A stretch of DNA of 64,000 nt from DATGMP01 sp035293565 (GTDB taxonomy: Bacteria; Pseudomonadota; Alphaproteobacteria; BOG-932; Roseiterribacteraceae): contig DATGMP010000080.1 in NCBI GenBank assembly GCA_035293565.1, positions 1-64,000 on the forward strand, read 5' to 3'. Positions 7,782 through 17,204 of this stretch are shown piece after piece (the first letter of the stretch is position 1; every line of letters starts with the position of its first letter). A program made the translations under genes and the position numbers. The notes under the pieces were generated by a model that had not been told where the DNA came from, did not search any database, and worked only from the letters and a program-made list of their open reading frames with translations.

Positions 7782-8091
7782 TCGTCGAGGACTCCCCCAT
7801 TACCGGCTCCAGCGCGGCCGCGATCGTCTCCTTCTTTTCCCGCGGCATGAGTTTCATGACGAGAATGAAGCCCGAGAGGATCATGCATATCCCGTTCGAC
7901 GCGATCAGCGGCCAAGCATTTTGCATGGCTCCATAGCTGGTCCAAAGCGCGAAACCGGTGACCGTGATCGCGTACATTCCGGCCGAGATACTGCACGTGT
8001 CGCGCGTGCGGATGATTTTGACAGCCTGGGGAAGAAAGCTGACGGTCGACGCTACTGCCGCGACCGCCCCGACGGAGGTTGCGATACTCAT
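7732..8091 (-). CDS. SemiSWEET-type sugar transporter (PQ-loop)
   Basis: A 119-residue protein with three hydrophobic helices in its first 85 residues, including the PQ motif in VSFLPQAVKIIRT and the asparagine of LIASNGICMILS. This is the single three-helix repeat of bacterial SemiSWEETs, which dimerise to carry sugars. I chose ATG 8091 rather than the GTG six bases upstream because a GGAG at 8097-8100 gives proper spacing only for the ATG. The hydrophilic C-terminal tail overlaps the 3' end of gtrA on the other strand. Confidence 0.85.
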   Translation of the reverse strand: MSIATSVGAVAAVASTVSFLPQAVKIIRTRDTCSISAGMYAITVTGFALWTSYGAMQNAWPLIASNGICMILSGFILVMKLMPREKKETIAAALEPVMGESSTTKASTPRDGTRSISSP

Positions 8092-8142
8092 GGGCACTCC
8101 AACAGCCGCCCTGATGGAACACCCCGATCATCGAATTGTGCC

Positions 8143-10254
8143 CTACCCCGACCGCAGATAGCGGACGGCCTGGTCGCGGCGGAAAAGGTAGAGAAGTGTA
8201 CGGAGTGCTTGGCCACGGCCGCTCGTGAGGCCGGGATCGCGTTCGACGATGAGGCGGGCGTCATCGGCCGCGATCGCCAACAGATCTCCATGCCGGATGG
8301 GGTCGGCAAAACGAAAATCCGGTAGGCCGCTCTGCCGCGTGCCCAAGAGATCGCCCGCACCACGCAAACGCAGATCCTCTTCGGCAATCCGAAATCCATC
8401 CTCGGTTTTGCGGATAATGGACAGACGTTCTCGCGCGGTCTCGCCGAGCGGGCCGGCATAAACCAAGAGGCAGGTCGACTTGTCGCGACCGCGGCCCACC
8501 CGTCCTCGGAGTTGGTGAAGCTGGGCGAGGCCGAAGCGCTCGGCGTGCTCGATCACCATGATCGTGGCCTCCGGCACATCGACGCCGACCTCGATCACGG
8601 TGGTCGCGACCAGCAGGTCGAGCGCGCCTTCGGCAAAGGCCGACATGACGGCGTCGCGCTCCGGGCCCTTCATGCGGCCATGAATGAGGCCGACCCGCTC
8701 GCCAAAGCGGGCGCGAAGCATCGCGTGGCGTTCGCGCGCGGCGGCCAGATCGCTGTCGTCCGACCCTTCGATGAGCGGACAGACCCAATAGATCCGAGCA
8801 CCGCCGCCGATCGCGCGGTCGAGGCCATCCACGACCTCGTCCAGCCGCTCGATCGGCACCGTGCGCGTGTCAACCGGCGTACGGCCCGGCGGCTTCTGGT
8901 CCAACCGAGAGACGTCCATGTCGCCATAGGCAGCGAGGGTGAGGCTGCGCGGGATCGGCGTGGCGCTCATCACCAGCGCGTCGACACCACGCCCTTTCGC
9001 GGTGAGCTGCGATCGCTCGTCCACCCCGAAGCGATGCTGTTCGTCCACCACGGCCAAGGCCAGATCCGCGAATGCCACATCCTCCTGCACCAGCGCATGG
9101 GTGCCGATCAGGATCCCGGCCCGGCCGTCCGCGACCGCAGTTAAAAGCTCGTCGCGACGCTTGCCCTTGTCCCGACCGGTAAGGAGATCGACCCGTACCC
9201 CCAGTCGCTCGCAGATCAGGTCGATCGTCGCGAAATGCTGGCGCGCGAGCAGCTCGGTCGGCGCCATGAGCGCAGCTTGCCGCCCAGCCTCGACCGCCGA
9301 CAGCATCGCAAGCAGGGCGACGATCGTCTTGCCGCTGCCGACATCACCCTGCAGCAGGCGAAGCATGCGCTGGCTGCTCGCCATGTCGCGCTCGATCTCG
9401 CCCAGCGCCCGCTGCTGCGCGCCGGTCAGCGCGTAGGGGAGGGCCGCGATCGCCGCAGCTTTGAGCTTACCAGAGCCGAGCGTTGGCCTGCCGCCGCTTC
9501 GACGGTGCTGCTCACGGATCAACGCAAGCGCGAGCTGATGGGCGAGTAGCTCGTCGTAAGCCAGCCTTTGCCGGGCCGGCGCATCGGGCAGTAGCTCGGC
9601 CTCGCTTTCCGGCCGATGGACTGCGGACAGCGCCTCGCGCCATCCGGACCAGCCGCGGCGGCGCTTCAGTTCCTGATCCTGCCATTCCGGCAGCTCCGGC
9701 ACTCGTACAAGCGCCGCGCGCATCATCTTGTCGAGCATGGCGGGCGTAAGCCCGGCCGTCAGGCGGTAGACCGGCTGGATGGTGGCGATACGCTCTCTTT
9801 CGCTGACCGGCAGAATCGCATCAGGGTGGGCCATTTGCGGTAAGCCATGGAAGAAGTCGATCTTGCCGCTAACCAGCCGCTTCGCTCCGATCGGGAGCTG
9901 CTTCAGAAGGTACGGACCGCGCACATTGAAGAAGACCAGATCTATGAATTTGGTCTCGTCGCGGCACCGAACCTTATAGGGACGACCGCGGCCGCCCGGC
10001 TCATGCTTTTCGATCGTCAGCTCGAGCGTCGCCATGCAGGCGTGGTCCAGCTCAGCCACTTTGGGCATGTAACGCCGATCGATCAGCCCCACCGGCAGAT
10101 GGGATACCAGATCGACGATTTCCGGCCCGGCCAGCCGAGTCAGGGCCTTCGACAGGTGCGTACCGACGCCAGCCAGCGCAGACACTGGCTGGAACAACGT
10201 CTCCAGGCTAGGCGGCCTCATCCGGCGGCGCGACTCTGCGGCGTTGGCATTCAT
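8143..10254 (-). CDS. recG: ATP-dependent DNA helicase RecG
   Basis: A 703-residue superfamily 2 helicase that remodels stalled replication forks and branched DNA. The N-terminal wedge/OB domain covers about residues 60-150. Walker A is GDVGSGKT (303-310), the DEAH-type box is DEQH (404-407) with the following RFGV, and helicase motif VI is QLRGRVGRG. The C-terminus has the RecG LRLRGAGDLLGTRQSG motif. Length is normal for the family. A second possible start is ATG 10221 (MRPPSLETLFQPVSAL), which agrees better with typical alphaproteobacterial RecG N-termini. The gene is divergent from sdhE-mfd. Confidence 0.97.
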   Translation of the reverse strand: MNANAAESRRRMRPPSLETLFQPVSALAGVGTHLSKALTRLAGPEIVDLVSHLPVGLIDRRYMPKVAELDHACMATLELTIEKHEPGGRGRPYKVRCRDETKFIDLVFFNVRGPYLLKQLPIGAKRLVSGKIDFFHGLPQMAHPDAILPVSERERIATIQPVYRLTAGLTPAMLDKMMRAALVRVPELPEWQDQELKRRRGWSGWREALSAVHRPESEAELLPDAPARQRLAYDELLAHQLALALIREQHRRSGGRPTLGSGKLKAAAIAALPYALTGAQQRALGEIERDMASSQRMLRLLQGDVGSGKTIVALLAMLSAVEAGRQAALMAPTELLARQHFATIDLICERLGVRVDLLTGRDKGKRRDELLTAVADGRAGILIGTHALVQEDVAFADLALAVVDEQHRFGVDERSQLTAKGRGVDALVMSATPIPRSLTLAAYGDMDVSRLDQKPPGRTPVDTRTVPIERLDEVVDGLDRAIGGGARIYWVCPLIEGSDDSDLAAARERHAMLRARFGERVGLIHGRMKGPERDAVMSAFAEGALDLLVATTVIEVGVDVPEATIMVIEHAERFGLAQLHQLRGRVGRGRDKSTCLLVYAGPLGETARERLSIIRKTEDGFRIAEEDLRLRGAGDLLGTRQSGLPDFRFADPIRHGDLLAIAADDARLIVERDPGLTSGRGQALRTLLYLFRRDQAVRYLRSG

Positions 10255-10339
10255 CGCGAAAGTGTATCGGCTCGACCTCCTGCCGGTCAGCCCCGGGGCT
10301 GACTCTCGGCATCACGCGTTCTATATGGAGCGCCATAAT

Positions 10340-10636
10340 ATGACCGTCGATCCTGCTTCCGACCCCGCGCAACCGCTCGAGGCGCTTCGGCGCAAGCTCG
10401 GATTCCGCGCGTGGCATAGAGGTACGCGCGAGGCCGATCTTCTGATCGGCAGCTTTGCCGACCGCCATCTGGCCGATTTCAGCCCCGACGAACTTCGCCA
10501 ATTCGAGCGGCTTCTGACGGAAAACGATCCGGACATCTACGACTGGATGACTGGACGCAAGACGGTGCCCCGGGAACATGCGAACCGGGTTACCGAGCTT
10601 CTGAGGCAGTTCCAATTCGCTTCCAAGACACCGTGA
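10340..10636 (+). CDS. sdhE: SdhE / succinate dehydrogenase FAD assembly factor
   Basis: A 98-residue small helical protein. It contains the RGxxE-type motif in AWHRGTREADLLIGSF and the family ending NDPDIYDWMTGRKTVP. SdhE helps attach FAD covalently to SdhA. I chose ATG 10340 because GGAG at 10327-10330 is well placed; the frame is open further upstream but that extension is atypical. The stop TGA at 10634-10636 overlaps the mfd start. The sdhE-mfd neighbourhood beside recG is common in alphaproteobacteria. Confidence 0.92.
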   Translation: MTVDPASDPAQPLEALRRKLGFRAWHRGTREADLLIGSFADRHLADFSPDELRQFERLLTENDPDIYDWMTGRKTVPREHANRVTELLRQFQFASKTP

Positions 10637-13600
10637 TGCTTCTTCCACCGAATCTGCGTCGCGACCCTGGACGGGCGCTGACGCTCGCGGGCGCTCCCGA
10701 AGGGCACGACGCCCGTCTCTTGGCCGAGCTCGCCCAGCGCGAACCGAACGGGCTCCTGCACGTCGCGCTCGATGATGGTCGCGCGGCAAGGCTGAGCGAT
10801 CTCATCGCGTTTTATGCGCCGGATTTGGAGCTCGTGAGCTTCCCAGCCTGGGACTGCCTTCCCTATGACCGGGTCTCGCCGAATGTCGAAATCGTGGGCC
10901 AGCGCATCACCGCCCTGGCGCGGCTGCTGACCAAGGCCGAGCGGCCGAGGCTCATCATCGCGACGGTCAACAGCATCACGCAGCGGGTGGCGCCGAGCGA
11001 GATGATTGAGGGCGCGATCTTCTCGGTAACGCCGGGCGGCCGGATCGATATGGACCGGCTTCAGACCTATTTCGCCGAGAACGGCTATGTCCGCGCCGAA
11101 ACCGTGCGCGAGCCCGGCGAATATGCGGTCCGCGGCGGCATCGTCGACCTGTTTCCACCAGGCTTCGAGGAGCCTGCGCGCTTGGACCTTTTCGGCGACG
11201 AGGTCGAGAAGATTCGCAGTTTCGATCCGCTGTCGCAGCGGACCACTGGGGAGCGCGAAGCGCTGTCGCTCCGGCCGATGGCTGAATTCACCCTCGACGA
11301 GGCGTCGGTCGCACGCTTCCGCACCGGCTATCGCGAGTTGTTCGGCGCCGTCGTCGATGAAGATCCTCTCTACGAGGCGGTGACAGCTGGCCGCCGCTAT
11401 GCCGGCATGGAGCATTGGTTGCCATTGCTTCATCAGCGGCTGGAGACCCTCTTCGACTATCTGCCGGACACGGCCGTATCGATGGATCCCCAGGCTGATG
11501 AGGCGATTCAGGCGCGATTGGCCCAGATCGCGGAGTTCCACCAGGCCCGGCTTGATCTACAGAAGACCGAAGCGCGGGCCAATGCACCGGTCTATAAGCC
11601 TCTGCCGCCTAACCGGCTTTACCTCGCGGGCGAGGAATGCGCGTTTATCCTCGCGGGCCGCCCAGTCGTGCGCCTTTCGCCCTTCGGCCACGTCGAGGGA
11701 GCCGTCGACAGCATCGACGGTGGCGGGCGTCGCGGGCGGGACTTTTCCGACGTCCGCGCCCAGCAAGGCGCCGACCTCTACCGCGCAATCGGCGAGTATA
11801 TCGCCCACTACAAATCCGAGGGGCGGCTGTGCCTGATCGCGGCCTACAGCCAGGGCTCGCGTGACCGGCTCGCAGGCGTGCTGATCGAGCATGGGCTGGA
11901 GCGAGTCGTGCCAGTGGCGGGCTGGGCCGACGCGCAGCGCCTACCTAAAGCCGAGACGGGAATCGTCGTGCTGGCGCTCGAGACCGGCTTCGTCGGCCCC
12001 GATCTCTGCGTTCTTTCCGAACAGGACATTCTGGGCGATCGCCTCGCCCGACCACAGAAGAAGCGCCGACGCAGCGACAAATTCACGATCGATGTCGGCG
12101 AGCTCAACGAGGGCGACCTCGTCGTCCATGCCGAGCACGGAATCGGCCGCTATGCCGGGCTGGAGACGCTCACAGTCTCTGGCGCGGCGCATGATTGCGT
12201 GCGGATCGTCTATGCCGGTGACGACAAGCTCTATGTCCCGGTCGAGAATATCGACGTTCTGTCACGCTACGGCTCGGAGGAGACGGCGGTCGCGCTGGAC
12301 AAGCTGGGCGGTGGGGCCTGGCAGGCGCGCAAGGCCAAGGTCAAGAAGCGCCTCAAGGATATGGCCGAGCAGCTTCTCAAGATCGCGGCGGCTCGATTGC
12401 TGCATCAGGCCGAACCTTTATCGTCCCCGACCGGCATCTACGAAGAGTTCGCTGCTCGCTTCCCGTATCCCGAGACTGAAGATCAGCTCCGCGCCATCGA
12501 GAATATCCTCGAGGATCTGGGATCGGGTAAGCCCATGGATCGCCTCGTATGCGGGGATGTCGGCTTCGGCAAGACCGAGGTTGCGCTTCGTGCCGCCTTC
12601 ATCGTCGCCATGAGCGGCTTGCAGGTCGCGGTCATCGTACCGACCACGTTGCTCAGCCGTCAGCACTTCCAGACCTTCCAGCGCCGCTTTGCCGGACTGC
12701 CGCTCCGGGTTGCCCAGCTATCGCGCCTCGTTTCCAGCGCGGACGCGGCGAAGGCCAAGGAAGGGCTCGCGGACGGTTCGGTGGACATTGTTATCGGGAC
12801 GCATGCCCTTCTCGGGAAGACGGTGAAGTTCGCCCGGCTGGGCCTGCTGGTGGTCGACGAAGAGCAGCATTTCGGAGTGAAGCAGAAGGAGAAGCTCAAG
12901 GAGATGGGGGAGGGCATCCATGTGCTGACCCTCACGGCAACGCCCATCCCGCGGACCCTGCAGATGGCGCTCGCGGGCGTCCGCGAGCTTAGCCTGATCA
13001 CGACGCCGCCTGTCGACCGCCTGGCGGTCAGAACCTTCGTTCTGCCCTATGACCCGGTCGTCATTCGCGAAGCTATCTTGCGCGAGCAGTTCCGAGGCGG
13101 GCAGAGCTTCTATATCTGCCCCAGGCTCGAGGACATGCCACATGTCGAGGAGCGCCTGAAGAAGCTCGTTCCCGAGATCAAGTATGTGACGGCTCATGGA
13201 CAGCTTCCGGCCGTCGATCTCGAGGCGCGGGTTGCCGCTTTCTACGACGGCGAATACGACCTGTTGCTGGCGACGAACATTGTCGAATCCGGCCTCGACA
13301 TTCCGCGCGCCAACACGATGATCATCCATCGCGCCGATCTTTTCGGCCTGGCGCAGCTCTATCAGCTGCGCGGCCGGATCGGACGATCGAAGCTGCGTGG
13401 CTATGCCTATCTGACTCACTCGGCCGGCAAGCTGCTGACGAAGTCGGCGCAGCAGCGCCTGGAAGTGATCGAGACTTTGGACAGTTTGGGCGCCGGCTTT
13501 ACGTTAGCGAGCCACGACCTGGACCTCAGGGGAGCCGGCAACCTCCTGGGCGAGGAGCAATCGGGCCATATCCGCGAAGTCGGCGTTGAGCTCTATCAAC

Positions 13601-14115
13601 AGATGCTGGAGGAGGCGGTTGCCGCCGCCAAGGCAGGCGTGCCCGAGGAGGCGGTCGAGACCCAGCATTGGCAGCCGCAGATCAATCTCGGAATTCCTGT
13701 CCTGATTCCAGAAACTTATGTCAAGGACTTGAATGTCCGCTTGAACCTATACCGCCGACTGGCCGAGCTCAAGACGCGCGAGGAACTGGACGCCTTCGGT
13801 GCTGAGCTGATCGATCGCTTCGGTCCGCTGCCGCCGGAAGTCGAGAATCTTCTGGACACGGTGGTCATCAAGCAGCTCTGCCGGAGCGCCGGCGTCGAGC
13901 GGCTCGACGTCGGGCCGAAGGGCGCGGTGCTGAGCTTCCGCAACAACACTTTCGCCCATGTCGATCAGCTCATGAGCTGGGTCATGAAGCAGGCTGGCAC
14001 CGTCAAAATCAGGCCCGATCAGAAGCTCGTCTACAGCCGTGCTTGGGAGGAGCCGGCTCGGCGCCTCACCGGCGCCCGCTCGCTGATGAGCGAGCTGGCG
14101 CTGCTCGCGGCTTAA
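10636..14115 (+). CDS. mfd: Transcription-repair coupling factor Mfd
   Basis: A 1159-residue protein that removes stalled RNA polymerase and recruits UvrA. The N-terminal UvrB-like module (degenerate nucleotide site) spans about residues 1-400. The CarD-like RNA polymerase interaction domain is around 490-570 (LNEGDLVVHAEHGIGRY). The translocase follows with Walker A GDVGFGKTE, DEEQHFG, and motif VI LYQLRGRIGRS. A C-terminal TRCF domain contains RLNLYRRLAEL. The start is ATG 10636 in a TGATG overlap with sdhE, with an alternative GTG at 10633. The stop overlaps the convergent methyltransferase stop. Confidence 0.97.
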   Translation: MLLPPNLRRDPGRALTLAGAPEGHDARLLAELAQREPNGLLHVALDDGRAARLSDLIAFYAPDLELVSFPAWDCLPYDRVSPNVEIVGQRITALARLLTKAERPRLIIATVNSITQRVAPSEMIEGAIFSVTPGGRIDMDRLQTYFAENGYVRAETVREPGEYAVRGGIVDLFPPGFEEPARLDLFGDEVEKIRSFDPLSQRTTGEREALSLRPMAEFTLDEASVARFRTGYRELFGAVVDEDPLYEAVTAGRRYAGMEHWLPLLHQRLETLFDYLPDTAVSMDPQADEAIQARLAQIAEFHQARLDLQKTEARANAPVYKPLPPNRLYLAGEECAFILAGRPVVRLSPFGHVEGAVDSIDGGGRRGRDFSDVRAQQGADLYRAIGEYIAHYKSEGRLCLIAAYSQGSRDRLAGVLIEHGLERVVPVAGWADAQRLPKAETGIVVLALETGFVGPDLCVLSEQDILGDRLARPQKKRRRSDKFTIDVGELNEGDLVVHAEHGIGRYAGLETLTVSGAAHDCVRIVYAGDDKLYVPVENIDVLSRYGSEETAVALDKLGGGAWQARKAKVKKRLKDMAEQLLKIAAARLLHQAEPLSSPTGIYEEFAARFPYPETEDQLRAIENILEDLGSGKPMDRLVCGDVGFGKTEVALRAAFIVAMSGLQVAVIVPTTLLSRQHFQTFQRRFAGLPLRVAQLSRLVSSADAAKAKEGLADGSVDIVIGTHALLGKTVKFARLGLLVVDEEQHFGVKQKEKLKEMGEGIHVLTLTATPIPRTLQMALAGVRELSLITTPPVDRLAVRTFVLPYDPVVIREAILREQFRGGQSFYICPRLEDMPHVEERLKKLVPEIKYVTAHGQLPAVDLEARVAAFYDGEYDLLLATNIVESGLDIPRANTMIIHRADLFGLAQLYQLRGRIGRSKLRGYAYLTHSAGKLLTKSAQQRLEVIETLDSLGAGFTLASHDLDLRGAGNLLGEEQSGHIREVGVELYQQMLEEAVAAAKAGVPEEAVETQHWQPQINLGIPVLIPETYVKDLNVRLNLYRRLAELKTREELDAFGAELIDRFGPLPPEVENLLDTVVIKQLCRSAGVERLDVGPKGAVLSFRNNTFAHVDQLMSWVMKQAGTVKIRPDQKLVYSRAWEEPARRLTGARSLMSELALLAA

Positions 14116-14972
14116 ATCGTCGCGACCAGTATTTCCTCGGCATTGTTCGGCGGCCGGAGGCCGTCGGTACGGCCCGCGAAATAGCGCTCCGCGAGAGCGG
14201 CCGCCGACACATGTCGCGCCTCTATGAAGCCGCACGCGCGGGCGAGCGCCAGCATCTCCGATGGAGTGAAGAAGCTGATAAACGGCGTTCCGCTGGCGCG
14301 CGCTCCTTTCGCCGCCAACTCGAGCCCCGGGCGCGCCTCGGGATCCGCAAGCTCTAGAGGCAATATGAATGTCATAACGAGCATGGAACCCGGAGCAAGC
14401 GCCGCCACCTCTCGCAGGGAGGCCGCGACGGCTTCCTTGGTAAGGTACATACTGACACCAGCAGAGGCCACGAGCGTCCGCTTGTGCGGGTCGAAACCGG
14501 CGGCCTTCAGCTCAGCCCATAAGGAACCGTCGGCTTCGAAATCGACTGGCACGAACCGCAGCCACTCGGGAACGCCGAAGCCCAGTTCGATCAGGCGTTG
14601 CCGTTTCCATGCCTGAGGGCCGGTCTTGTCGACTTCGAATATTCGAAGTCGGGAGGCGATTTCCGGTCGGCGTTGGGCAAAAGTATCGAGACCGGCCCCG
14701 AGGATGACATATTGGCTCATTCCCTGATTTGTCTTCTCAGCGACCAGATCCTCGATGAAACGGGCGCGGGCAACGATCGACGCGCGAAATGATTTCGTGA
14801 ATTGCGGATCCATATCCGGGCGGCTGCGCCAGCCTTCATCCGGCGGGGCCAGTTTCAGACCGGTCGTATCCGCCAGGACATGCGGCGGCGCATCGACCTC
14901 GACATGTAGGGCGCGCCAAAGGGCGACCCGTATCGCCGTGCTGTCGGGTACGGCGTCTCGTTCATCGGTCAT
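14112..14972 (-). CDS. SAM-dependent methyltransferase, LCMT/TIGR00027-like
   Basis: A 286-residue protein. The SAM-binding motif is YVILGAGLDTFAQR, followed by an acidic strand end IFEVDKTGPQAWKRQRL. VASAGVSMYLTKEAV matches the family's second motif. These are marks of the PF04072 leucine-carboxyl-methyltransferase-like group; the natural substrate of bacterial members is generally unknown. I chose ATG 14972 over GTG 14984. The start lies inside the 3' end of the receiver-HPt gene (11-base overlap), so the two are co-translated. Confidence 0.85.
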   Translation of the reverse strand: MTDERDAVPDSTAIRVALWRALHVEVDAPPHVLADTTGLKLAPPDEGWRSRPDMDPQFTKSFRASIVARARFIEDLVAEKTNQGMSQYVILGAGLDTFAQRRPEIASRLRIFEVDKTGPQAWKRQRLIELGFGVPEWLRFVPVDFEADGSLWAELKAAGFDPHKRTLVASAGVSMYLTKEAVAASLREVAALAPGSMLVMTFILPLELADPEARPGLELAAKGARASGTPFISFFTPSEMLALARACGFIEARHVSAAALAERYFAGRTDGLRPPNNAEEILVATI

Positions 14973-15621
14973 GCTTGGTCTCACTCTGAAATAATTGATG
15001 CTCGAAGGAGGCCCAAGTCTGTTCGGCTACCGCCTGCAGGTCCGGAAGAGCCGCTCGAGCGGTTCGCAAGTTCTTTGCTTTAGCCGCCTTTTCGATCGCC
15101 CGGGCATGCGCGCGCAGTCGCGGGGCACCAAAGGTCGCCGAAAGCCCCTTGAGGGCGTGCGCCTCGCGAGCGAGGGTCGTGAGATCGCCTCGCGCCAATA
15201 GGCTGGCGATCCGCGCGAGGCGTTCACGTCCGCCCTCCAGATAATGAGCGAGGAGTTTAGAAAAAAGATCCGGTGTCGTGTCGGCGCGTAGCCGCTCGAG
15301 CCGGTCGGGCTCGATCAGCGGCGGGTCGTGCTTTTCGGGTAGGCCGAGACGTTCAGCGACTGCTGCGACTATGTCCATCTCGGCGACGCGTTCGACAGTC
15401 GTGATCTCGGCCAATCGGTCACCGAGACTCGCGGCCGATGCCGATGTAAGCACCAGCTCGTAATCTCGGAGCAGCGCCAGCTCCCCGGCATGAATAGCGT
15501 CGATCGCCGTGTCGACAGCGTATCCTGCTTCCGTCAAGATCGTTTCGAGACGTGCACGATCGATAGGGTTTCCTTCGACCACCAGCACGCGGCCGCCATA
15601 GCCAGACCTGCTAACGCTCAT
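14962..15621 (-). CDS. Degenerate receiver plus HPt domain protein
   Basis: A 219-residue protein. Residues 11-70 look like the first half of a response-regulator receiver (RVLVVEGNPIDRARLE), but the acidic pocket DD is replaced by Glu16-Gly17 and the phosphoacceptor position falls in ELVLTSAS with no Asp. Residues about 110-205 form an HPt four-helix bundle with the phospho-His at 155 (EAHALKGLSATFG). It could relay phosphate from a hybrid kinase encoded elsewhere, with the pseudo-receiver used for binding only. Its start overlaps the esterase gene stop by 11 bases. Confidence 0.78.
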   Translation of the reverse strand: MSVSRSGYGGRVLVVEGNPIDRARLETILTEAGYAVDTAIDAIHAGELALLRDYELVLTSASAASLGDRLAEITTVERVAEMDIVAAVAERLGLPEKHDPPLIEPDRLERLRADTTPDLFSKLLAHYLEGGRERLARIASLLARGDLTTLAREAHALKGLSATFGAPRLRAHARAIEKAAKAKNLRTARAALPDLQAVAEQTWASFEHQLFQSETKHDR

Positions 15622-16474
15622 GGCGGCGGATGAAGCTCTCGATGTCGTCCAATATTGATGCCCGCCAGCGAAAGGCGGGCGCCAAGGCCAGCACGCTGCC
15701 CAGATGCGCGATGCCTGGATAGAGATGCTCCTCGACGCTGCCGCCGACCGCGTGCATGCGCTCGCTCAGATTCAAGGTGTTGTAGGGACCCACGGTAATG
15801 TCGGCGGTACCAGTGAGCAGTAGCAATGGCGGAGCATCCCGGCGGGCAAAGCGGATCGGCTGGGTCAGGCTCATGTCGGATACCACCTCGAAGATCGGCT
15901 TCACGTCGGGGCGAGTTAGAGGCAGGAAATCATAGGGGCCGGAGATGCCGACGGCGCCGGCAATGTCCTCGGTCGAGAGGCCGGCATTTTCCAAATATTC
16001 CTCGTCCAGCGCCAGCATTACGGCGTTGTAGGCACCCGCGGAATGACCGATCAAGAAGATGTTCCTCCGATCCCCGCCCCATCTGCCGATATTCTGGTGA
16101 ACCCAGGCGGTCGCCTGTGCGCTGTCGGCCAGAAATCCGGGGAAGGTTACCGTCGGGTAGACTCGGTAGTCTGGTATCGCTACGACCGCGCCCTTGGCCG
16201 CGAACGCCGCTGCGGCAAAAAGATAATCAGCCCGGTCGCCCGACTGCCAGGCGCCCCCATGGAAGAAGATGATGACCGGCAAAGCGCCGCTTCGCGATTT
16301 CGGGGCGTAGATATCCAGTCGCTGGCGAGCGTCCGTCCCGTAAGCGACGTCCCGCGTAATGGTGAGATCGCCGGTCGGGATCGTTGCGTTCAGCAGGTCG
16401 ACCGGTGCGCAGGCCGTCGGCGCCAGCAGCCCGGCGACGATCCACAGGGCCCGCAGAATGCTGCCGGCATTCAT
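15611..16474 (-). CDS. Alpha/beta hydrolase, probable lipoprotein esterase
   Basis: A 287-residue protein of the carboxylesterase/BD-FAE type. The oxyanion motif is FFHGGAWQSGD, the nucleophile elbow GHSAG, the probable acid GTADITVG, and the catalytic His in YPGIAHLG. The N-terminus MNAGSILRALWIVAGLLAPTAC is a hydrophobic signal ending in a Cys, suggesting a lipoprotein, although the -3 residue is unusual. A much longer frame exists upstream, but its Arg/Ser-rich sequence lies in the DsbA-like gene on the same strand and is not real protein. The start sits 7 bases after the DsbA-like stop. Confidence 0.8.
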   Translation of the reverse strand: MNAGSILRALWIVAGLLAPTACAPVDLLNATIPTGDLTITRDVAYGTDARQRLDIYAPKSRSGALPVIIFFHGGAWQSGDRADYLFAAAAFAAKGAVVAIPDYRVYPTVTFPGFLADSAQATAWVHQNIGRWGGDRRNIFLIGHSAGAYNAVMLALDEEYLENAGLSTEDIAGAVGISGPYDFLPLTRPDVKPIFEVVSDMSLTQPIRFARRDAPPLLLLTGTADITVGPYNTLNLSERMHAVGGSVEEHLYPGIAHLGSVLALAPAFRWRASILDDIESFIRRHER

Positions 16475-16481
16475 GCTTTGC

Positions 16482-17135
16482 TCAGGCCGGCGAGGTGAGC
16501 ATGTCGGCGTCCGCCGCGGCGAGCGCGTCGAAAAGCGGGAGAAAAGCGACCGGCTCCTGCGCTCCGGCAAGTGCGTAGCGGCGATCGAATACGAAATAGG
16601 GCACGCCGGAAATTCCGCCTTGCCGCGACAACTCGTCGGCCGAAGCGACGCTCTGATATTCCGCATTGCTCGCGAGAAACTCTGACGCTTCCGACGCGTC
16701 GAGGCCGACAGCCCCCGCGGCTGCAGCGAGCGTTGCTCTATCGCCGATATCCTCGCCATGCTCGAAATAGATCGAGAACAGCCGTGCGGCCAGCATGTCC
16801 TCTTTCTGGGCTCGTGCTGCGAACCGCATCAGCCGGTGGGCTGCGAGCGTATTGGGCACGCGTCGGATACGGTCGAATGCGAACGCGATGCCTTCCTTGC
16901 GGCCGGATTCCTCGAGCGCGGCCTGTATGGATCGGATCCGTTCGGAATCGACGAATTTGGCGCGGAGATAGAGCTGACGATCGACCCCGCCCGGGGGCAG
17001 CTCGGGATTGAGCTGGAACGGCTGCCAGACGATGCGGGCCGACAAGTCGGGCCGCATCGCGCAGGCCCGGGCCAATCGGCGACGGCCGATAAAGCACCAA
17101 GGGCAGGCGAAATCCGCGAAGACCTCGATCAGCAT
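16482..17135 (-). CDS. DsbA/FrnE-like thiol oxidoreductase
   Basis: A 217-residue thioredoxin-fold protein without a signal peptide. The active site CPWC lies at 11-14 (DFACPWCFIG) and the cis-Pro loop is GISGVPYFVFD. A helical insert sits in between, as in FrnE and 2-hydroxychromene-2-carboxylate isomerase relatives. Presence of both cysteines points to a redox or disulfide-isomerase role in the cytoplasm rather than an isomerase on small molecules. It starts a run of four minus-strand genes with tiny gaps or overlaps (DsbA-like, esterase, receiver-HPt, methyltransferase). Confidence 0.87.
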   Translation of the reverse strand: MLIEVFADFACPWCFIGRRRLARACAMRPDLSARIVWQPFQLNPELPPGGVDRQLYLRAKFVDSERIRSIQAALEESGRKEGIAFAFDRIRRVPNTLAAHRLMRFAARAQKEDMLAARLFSIYFEHGEDIGDRATLAAAAGAVGLDASEASEFLASNAEYQSVASADELSRQGGISGVPYFVFDRRYALAGAQEPVAFLPLFDALAAADADMLTSPA

Positions 17136-17204
17136 GGCTTAAAGATTCATCAACCAAACCGGTCCACTGTCGACACGGTCTATAACTGTGGTCGGAGCAG
17201 CGGA

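Noticed and set aside
6884..7936. 350-residue plus-strand ORF over the MAPEG gene, the spacer and gtrA
   Set aside because: It is antisense to MAPEG and out of frame with gtrA, Arg/His-rich with no recognisable motif; a GC-driven shadow.
16475..16759. 95-residue N-terminal extension of the esterase
   Set aside because: Arg/Ser-rich, lies inside the DsbA-like gene, and a signal-like start MNAGSIL follows at 16474.
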